Below, in pieces: positions 60,698-64,000 of a stretch of 64,000 nt of DNA. The position numbers and the translations under genes are program-made. This stretch comes from CANKJK01 sp040081715 (lineage in GTDB: Bacteria > Acidobacteriota > Vicinamibacteria > Vicinamibacterales > UBA2999). The notes under the pieces are model-generated. The model searched no databases, was not told where the DNA came from, and saw only the letters and a list, made by a program, of their open reading frames with translations. Numbering within the stretch: the stretch's first letter is position 1; every line of letters starts with the position of its first letter. Where the stretch lies: assembly GCA_040081715.1 (NCBI GenBank), contig JBEBFY010000001.1:248001-312000 (forward strand), given 5' to 3'.

Positions 60698-61695
60698 TTC
60701 AGTGCCATCGCTTTCACGGAACGCACGTTGAAGTACCGCTGATCCTCGAAACTGTCGGGGATCTTCCCGTCCTTGAAGGCACGGCAGAGGTCGCGGACGG
60801 CATCCTCGATCGACCGCGTCGGCGTCCAGCCCAGTACCTCGGCAATCTTCCTCGACGACACGTGGTAGGAGCGGTTGTCGTCACTCGGCGTGGTGACAAT
60901 CGGGATGGGCGCCTTCTCCGGGAACTCCTGCTCCACGATGCGCTTCACCTGCTCGGCCAGTTCGGCCACCGTGAAGTTCTCGTACCCGGCGTTGAACGTC
61001 TGCCCGGCGATCAGCGCGTCGGGGCGCTCCATCAAGTCGATGTAGAGATCGGTGATGTCCTCGATATGGATGTTCGGGCGCTTCTGCCCACCGCCGAAGA
61101 CCGTGATCGTGCCCTTGTTGACGGCGTGATTCGTGAGGATGTTCACGGTCAGGTCCAGGCGCAGACGCGGCGAGTAACCGCACACGGTCGCCGGACGGAT
61201 GATCACGGTGGTGAACGTCGGCGACTGGTACTTCAGCAGCAACGGCTCGGTCAGCCCCTTGTACTTGTTGTAGTCGGTCAGCGGCACCAGGGGGTGCGTT
61301 TCGGTGACCTCGGGCGCATCACTGACGCCATAGACGGAGCTGCTCGACGCATAGATGTAGCGGCGCACGCCGGCCTCGACAGCGGCCTTCACCATGGGCT
61401 CGAACGCATCGTAATTGATGGACTTACTGATGCCGGGATCCAGCTCGAAGCTCGGATCGTTCGAGATGCAAGCGAGGTTGATGACGGTGTGGGCGCCCTC
61501 GATGGCCTTCCGGTAGCCGGCGAGGTCGCGGATGTCACCCTCGATCACCGTCAGGTGGGGGTCCCCCTTGGGAAGGCCGTCGGACCCGTAGAGCATGATG
61601 TCGAACACGACGACTTCGTAGCCCTGCTTCAGCAGCTTGGGTACGAGAACGCACCCCTTGTAGCCCGCTCCACCGATGACTGCAACCTTCTTCAA
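60694..61695 (-). CDS. NAD-dependent epimerase/dehydratase (extended SDR)
   Basis: 333 aa. VIGGAGYKGCVL replaces the usual GGAGFIG (GxxGxxG kept), YASSSSVYG, YNKYKG as YxxxK. The start is a TTG at 61695 with AGGAGG four bases upstream. YNKYK with VIIRPATVCGYS is the pattern of a distinct SDR branch often found with transaldolase- or heptose-type genes. Reaction unassigned. Confidence 0.87.
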   Translation of the reverse strand: MKKVAVIGGAGYKGCVLVPKLLKQGYEVVVFDIMLYGSDGLPKGDPHLTVIEGDIRDLAGYRKAIEGAHTVINLACISNDPSFELDPGISKSINYDAFEPMVKAAVEAGVRRYIYASSSSVYGVSDAPEVTETHPLVPLTDYNKYKGLTEPLLLKYQSPTFTTVIIRPATVCGYSPRLRLDLTVNILTNHAVNKGTITVFGGGQKRPNIHIEDITDLYIDLMERPDALIAGQTFNAGYENFTVAELAEQVKRIVEQEFPEKAPIPIVTTPSDDNRSYHVSSRKIAEVLGWTPTRSIEDAVRDLCRAFKDGKIPDSFEDQRYFNVRSVKAMALK

Positions 61696-61738
61696 TGCGC
61701 CTCCTGCACGGCCAACACCGCGTCACAACCTGTGGTTC

Positions 61739-62482
61739 CTAGAGCATTCCGTCAAACACCCGGCCGGCAATCGAGAAGCCGGCCGAGACCGCGTCCTGCC
61801 TGAACATCTTCACCGTGTCGAGCGAGAACGCCGCCAGGTCCTTGCCTATGAGCGGTAGCTTCGCCAGCACGTCGCTGGTGGCCGTGATGACGTGGCACCC
61901 GACTTCATCCGCCTGCACCACGTTCAGCAGTTCCCGCGGGCTGGCCCAGATGAGCTCGGCCTTCGGCAGGGGTCGCATCAGGTCGAGCGACTGCCGCATG
62001 ATCGGCATCGGATCGATGCCTGTATCCGCGATGCGGCCCGCGAACACCGAGATGTAGCTGGCCACTTCCTTCGACAGGACCGCGGCAACCTGCTCGACCT
62101 GGGCCGCCGTCAGCAGCGCCGTGACATTGAGCTGCACGCCACGCCCCGAGAGCGACGCGATCAGCTTTCCGGCGAAGGTACCGGCCGTGTTGGTCACCGG
62201 AATCTTCACGAACACATTCGATCCCCACGACGCAATCTCGAGCGCCTGCGACGCCATCTCGCTGAAGTCGTCCGAGAACACCTCGAACGAGATGGGCCGG
62301 TCCGGCACGATCGCGAGCATCTCGCGCGCGAAGGCGGCGTAGTCGGTGACCCCTGCCGTCTTCATGAGGGTGGGATTGGTCGTGAAGCCCTTGATGAGCG
62401 GATTGGCCGCCATTTGCCGGATAACGTCCAGATCGGCCCCGTCTGCGAACAGTTTCACTCTCAGGTCTGATGCGCTAGCCAT
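61739..62482 (-). CDS. Transaldolase-family protein
   Basis: 247 aa from ATG 62482, which has AGGAG seven bases upstream; the ATG-like start at 62503 is not needed. GFTTNPTLMKTAG near 38, VFVKIPVT with the Schiff-base Lys, GVQLNVTALLT and SVFAGRIADTGIDP. The length fits the short TalC/FSA-like group. It would exchange a dihydroxyacetone unit, linking fructose-6-phosphate to sedoheptulose-7-phosphate. It lies between the SIS isomerase and the SDRs, consistent with local supply of a seven-carbon precursor. Confidence 0.9.
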   Translation of the reverse strand: MASASDLRVKLFADGADLDVIRQMAANPLIKGFTTNPTLMKTAGVTDYAAFAREMLAIVPDRPISFEVFSDDFSEMASQALEIASWGSNVFVKIPVTNTAGTFAGKLIASLSGRGVQLNVTALLTAAQVEQVAAVLSKEVASYISVFAGRIADTGIDPMPIMRQSLDLMRPLPKAELIWASPRELLNVVQADEVGCHVITATSDVLAKLPLIGKDLAAFSLDTVKMFRQDAVSAGFSIAGRVFDGML

Positions 62483-62551
62483 GGCGCTCCTGGAAAGTGA
62501 CACGAATGCGTTCGGATCGGAGAAGGCCGCGGTCGGGGAATACGGACCGGC

Positions 62552-63154
62552 TCACCGGACAACCGATTCCCACTTGGTCGCCGCCTGCTGCAGGGCCGGA
62601 TGCGAGACGAGGCCGTGCCAGACCACGGCCTGGAACGCCTCGGACAGCGGTGTGATCAGCGTGGAGTCCACGGTCGGAATCACGATCACTTCGTCGCCGA
62701 CCTGCTTCGTGTATCCGCCGTCGCGGCCAACGATGCCGAAGATCCGCATCCGGCGGCGGCGCGCCTCGTCGAGGCCCCTGACGATGTTGGGGCTGACGTT
62801 GCGGGCGACGTCCCCGCCGCCCACCGACAGCACCAGGACAGCGTCACGTTCGGTGGCCCGGCTCACCTGCAGGTACGCCTCGAAGACGGTGTCCCACCCC
62901 TCGTCATTCGTACGAGCCGTGAGTTCGGATACGTTGTCTGTCGGCGCGTAGGCCTCGATGCCGGCGAGCTTGCGGAAGTCGTTCACCGCATGTCCGCAGT
63001 TGCCGGCGCTGCCGCCGACGCCGAACAGGAACAGCCGGCCCTCGCGGGCCCGCAACTCGGCCAGCGCCTGAGCAAGCCGCTCGATACCGGCCTGATCGAT
63101 CTGGCCGGCGATGTCCGCCACGTGCCCGAAGTACTTATTGAGATGCTGATTCAT
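62552..63154 (-). CDS. SIS-domain phosphosugar isomerase, GmhA-like
   Basis: 200 aa. FGVGGSAGNCGHAVNDFRKL is close to the phosphoheptose isomerase signature, and TNDEGWDTVF and LSVGGGD are further SIS motifs. GmhA converts sedoheptulose-7-phosphate to D-glycero-manno-heptose-7-phosphate. With transaldolase and the HldE-like enzyme in the same operon this is the most likely type of reaction, though the sugar may differ. It is the first gene of the 63.2-53.9 kb transcript. Confidence 0.87.
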   Translation of the reverse strand: MNQHLNKYFGHVADIAGQIDQAGIERLAQALAELRAREGRLFLFGVGGSAGNCGHAVNDFRKLAGIEAYAPTDNVSELTARTNDEGWDTVFEAYLQVSRATERDAVLVLSVGGGDVARNVSPNIVRGLDEARRRRMRIFGIVGRDGGYTKQVGDEVIVIPTVDSTLITPLSEAFQAVVWHGLVSHPALQQAATKWESVVR

Positions 63155-63376
63155 TGGCTCAGGAAGGCAGCTTCGCCCCTTCGGTCACCAAACTGCGCAG
63201 TCGCAGACAGGCGGCCGCCTTACGCCTGTTCCAGGCGGCACATGAAGACCCGAACGGCGTGGACCGCCCCGGTGCTCCCAAGAAACGGTTCCTCGTGGTC
63301 ACGAAAGATTCTCAGGAACCAACGGGCTGGGCTCAGAGGCTTCGGAATGAGACTCAGACGCCTTGGATCGGGCGCA

Positions 63377-63382
63377 AGTGTA
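63377..63382 (-). promoter_or_regulatory. Possible extended -10 promoter
   Basis: Minus strand ATGGTACACT, i.e. TG-N-TACACT, in the 330-base gap 63155-63484 between the edge gene and the SIS isomerase. It would give a leader of about 215 bases. No matching -35. Nothing else in this gap is recognisable. Confidence 0.38.
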
Positions 63383-63484
63383 CCATCAGGAGCTCAGGGG
63401 ACGCCGGCCAGCGCAGAGCGCAATTTCCTACTGACACAGCCACGCGCGAGGCCTCGTGGCGCCTCTGCCGCGGCGCTATCGGTG

Positions 63485-64000
63485 TCAGGACGGTTCGAGG
63501 GACAGCAGCGCGCGCTCGATGACGTCAGCAGGGCTCACAGGACCCGCGCTGAGGTCCACCAGCGACAGCGGGATCCCAATCCGCCTGGCGGCTGCGCTGA
63601 CGGCAACCTCGGCCGGAGTGCCCGCGGAGTCCGCGAATGCGAACACACCGGTTGCCCTGAACTTCCGCAGGAGCAAGGCCACCTGGGCGGCCTCCTTCGG
63701 AATGCCGACGACGACGCACTGCGTAATCCGGTCACGCGCCGCCTTCGCGGCGACACCGGCGCGGCTGCCGTCCGGCACGCAGAGGAGGCTCTGCGCCCCG
63801 CGACCCGCCAGCGCCGCTGAGAGGGGCACGAACCGCTCAACGTCCTCGGCGGACGCGGCCACCCAGGCCACCCGTCGTCCTCGCTCCGGGTCCGTGTGGT
63901 CCATCCGGAACGTCTCCGCGGGCGGCATGAACCACTCCTGGAACCGGGGCGAGGCCGTGGTCGCGCGCAGCCGGCTGGCGTTGTCCGCCGCGGCCGCGAG
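63485..64000 (-). CDS. C-terminal part of an unrecognised protein, 5' end cut by window edge
   Basis: 171 residues are visible and the frame is open to the right edge (ADNASRLRATTASPRFQEWF just inside it); the first ATG in the window, 63928, is internal. The visible part has a Rossmann-like alternation (RVAWVAASAEDVERFVPL, SLLCVPDG, CVVVGIPKEAAQVALLL, GVFAFAD), as in the first half of a GT-B transferase or an epimerase-like fold. I cannot name it. It is separated from the operon to its left by 330 bases. Confidence 0.6.
   Translation of the reverse strand, partial: LAAAADNASRLRATTASPRFQEWFMPPAETFRMDHTDPERGRRVAWVAASAEDVERFVPLSAALAGRGAQSLLCVPDGSRAGVAAKAARDRITQCVVVGIPKEAAQVALLLRKFRATGVFAFADSAGTPAEVAVSAAARRIGIPLSLVDLSAGPVSPADVIERALLSLEPS

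Noticed and set aside
1..64000. CRISPR arrays, tRNA or rRNA genes, insertion sequences, attachment sites
   Set aside because: I saw no regularly spaced direct repeats, no cloverleaf-like sequence, no transposase motifs or terminal inverted repeats; duplications here look like gene-level paralogy.

Overview
The window is a 64 kb block of GC-rich DNA in which every convincing gene lies on the minus strand; long plus-strand frames are shadows. About 34 gene junctions overlap by 1 to 8 bases, mostly ATGA, GTGA, TTGA or TGATG, so translation is coupled over long stretches. The content is that of a very large surface glycan (O-antigen, capsule or exopolysaccharide) locus. High GC, dense GTG/TTG starts and gene content would fit an Acidobacteriota-like soil bacterium (Vicinamibacteria would be my first guess), but there is no rRNA or housekeeping marker and this is inference only.

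Layout, left to right (transcription runs right to left). 1-14.9 kb: nucleotide-sugar enzymes (two DegT aminotransferases, one SDR, one Gfo/Idh oxidoreductase, two hexapeptide acyltransferases) interleaved with three copies of a two-gene module: a ~473-490 aa polytopic membrane protein followed by a 154-161 aa single-pass protein with an ankyrin-like outer part. Two further GT-C-type membrane glycosyltransferases lie here, one broken by a G9 tract. 14-22 kb: methyltransferases, a GT2 enzyme, a small cytidylyltransferase, an SDR with a Cys4 insertion, and a nonulosonic (sialic/legionaminic-type) acid set neuA, neuC, neuB. 22-44 kb: an array of two repeated protein families that I call family A (GT-B-like, marks RPHP, NTSA and EGTLHF) and family B (marks GPW..E.G.E..YW, SRGG..WY and VGTYGG). 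Family A occurs eight times in the window and family B six times; two genes are A-B fusions and one is family A fused to a sugar O-methyltransferase. A second neuC-neuA pair, without neuB, interrupts the array at 40.5-42.3 kb. 44-53 kb: a half-length family A relative with a membrane anchor, a TIGR04372-like glycosyltransferase, a methyltransferase, a split transketolase, two aminotransferases and the eighth family A gene. 53-63 kb: a decayed patch (a TIGR04372 tail and a frameshifted SDR), then an intact operon of AAC(3)-like acetyltransferase, aminotransferase, a UDP-glucose-dehydrogenase-like enzyme without its catalytic cysteine, Gfo/Idh oxidoreductase, a domain-swapped HldE-like nucleotidyltransferase/kinase, two SDRs, transaldolase and a GmhA-like SIS isomerase. 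The right edge cuts an unrecognised gene.

Working model (inference): the enzymes make several unusual activated sugars (amino and acetamido sugars, at least one CMP-nonulosonate, perhaps a heptose-like NDP sugar fed by transketolase/transaldolase chemistry). The cytosolic GT2, family A and family B proteins would assemble them, the methyltransferases would cap or decorate, and the polytopic proteins would act on lipid-linked glycan at the membrane. The many paralogues, fusions, relics and in-frame deletions show a locus that grows by duplication and recombination. The best candidates for something undescribed are the triplicated membrane/ankyrin-like module and the A/B array.
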